A stretch of 12,170 nt of DNA from an uncultured Elusimicrobiales bacterium (lineage in GTDB: Bacteria > Elusimicrobiota > Elusimicrobia > Elusimicrobiales > Elusimicrobiaceae), in contig CAKUDJ010000007.1 of NCBI GenBank assembly GCA_934644855.1, positions 1 through 12,170 of the forward strand, read 5' to 3'. Below, in pieces: positions 12,126 to 12,170 of the stretch. Below the pieces are notes generated by a model. That model did no database searches. It saw only the letters and a list, made by a program, of their open reading frames with translations, and was not told the DNA's origin. Numbering within the stretch: the first letter of the stretch is position 1; every line of letters starts with the position of its first letter. The translations under genes and the position numbers were made by a program.

Positions 12126-12170
12126 TGGCGGCACAAAAACGGGTAGCATACCGGGCGGGTGCGGTCGCTT
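12126..12170. other. Right-edge sequence after the CorA-family gene
   Basis: The first 18 bases continue the corA frame as WRHKNG and then TAG. The rest is GC-rich without a complete hairpin or a start codon that I can support. Confidence 0.5.

Overview
The window is an ordinary-looking housekeeping stretch of a diderm (Gram-negative-type) bacterial chromosome. An outer-membrane beta-barrel protein with a Sec signal peptide and a C-terminal phenylalanine points to an outer membrane, and three peptidoglycan genes (murB, murI, pgeF) point to a walled cell. Codon choice, the moderate GC content and the short divergent gene pairs would fit a gut-type member of the Elusimicrobiota, but that is a guess from style and not shown by any marker here.

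Layout, left to right. 1-499 (minus): the start of a putative lipoprotein or secreted protein, cut by the window edge. 500-865: a gene-free stretch with about 12 A-tracts spaced one DNA helical turn apart (predicted curved DNA), then two hairpin terminators. 866-943 (minus): tRNA-Asp(GTC) with its own promoter. 1035-2636 (minus): an outer-membrane protein followed by murB, six bases apart. 2730-4271 (plus): phosphoglucomutase, divergent from the outer-membrane gene and sharing a -10 region with it. 4393-4755 (plus): a CrcB/Fluc fluoride channel. 4832-5764 (minus): a receiver-GGDEF response regulator. 5826-7055 (plus): a CPA1-like cation/proton antiporter homologue with altered ion-binding motifs. 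7141-8630 (minus): murI and pgeF, overlapping by ATGA. 8704-10197 (plus): a membrane Ser/Thr kinase with a periplasmic TPR domain. 10314-11063 (minus): a nucleoside phosphorylase. 11232-12125 (plus): a CorA-family channel. Convergent pairs are separated by strong hairpin terminators, mostly usable on both strands.

How the genes relate. Cell-envelope functions dominate: MurB (UDP-MurNAc synthesis), MurI (D-glutamate), PgeF (removal of mis-made precursors) and phosphoglucomutase (glucose-1-phosphate for sugar nucleotides). Ion handling is represented by CrcB, the antiporter and CorA, and signalling by the receiver-GGDEF protein and the TPR kinase. No mobile element, CRISPR array, rRNA or defence system was seen.

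The points most worth a second look are: (i) the phased A-tract array at 611-733; (ii) a bidirectional promoter at 2650-2702 whose two near-consensus promoters overlap at one symmetric -10, with TATNATA heptamers in all four divergent intergenic regions; (iii) genes whose -10 box lies exactly six bases before ATG with no Shine-Dalgarno, implying leaderless mRNAs; (iv) a receptor-like non-RD kinase of reversed topology; (v) an antiporter homologue lacking the usual acidic residue; and (vi) a CorA whose stop codon appears to cut off a basic tail still encoded in frame.
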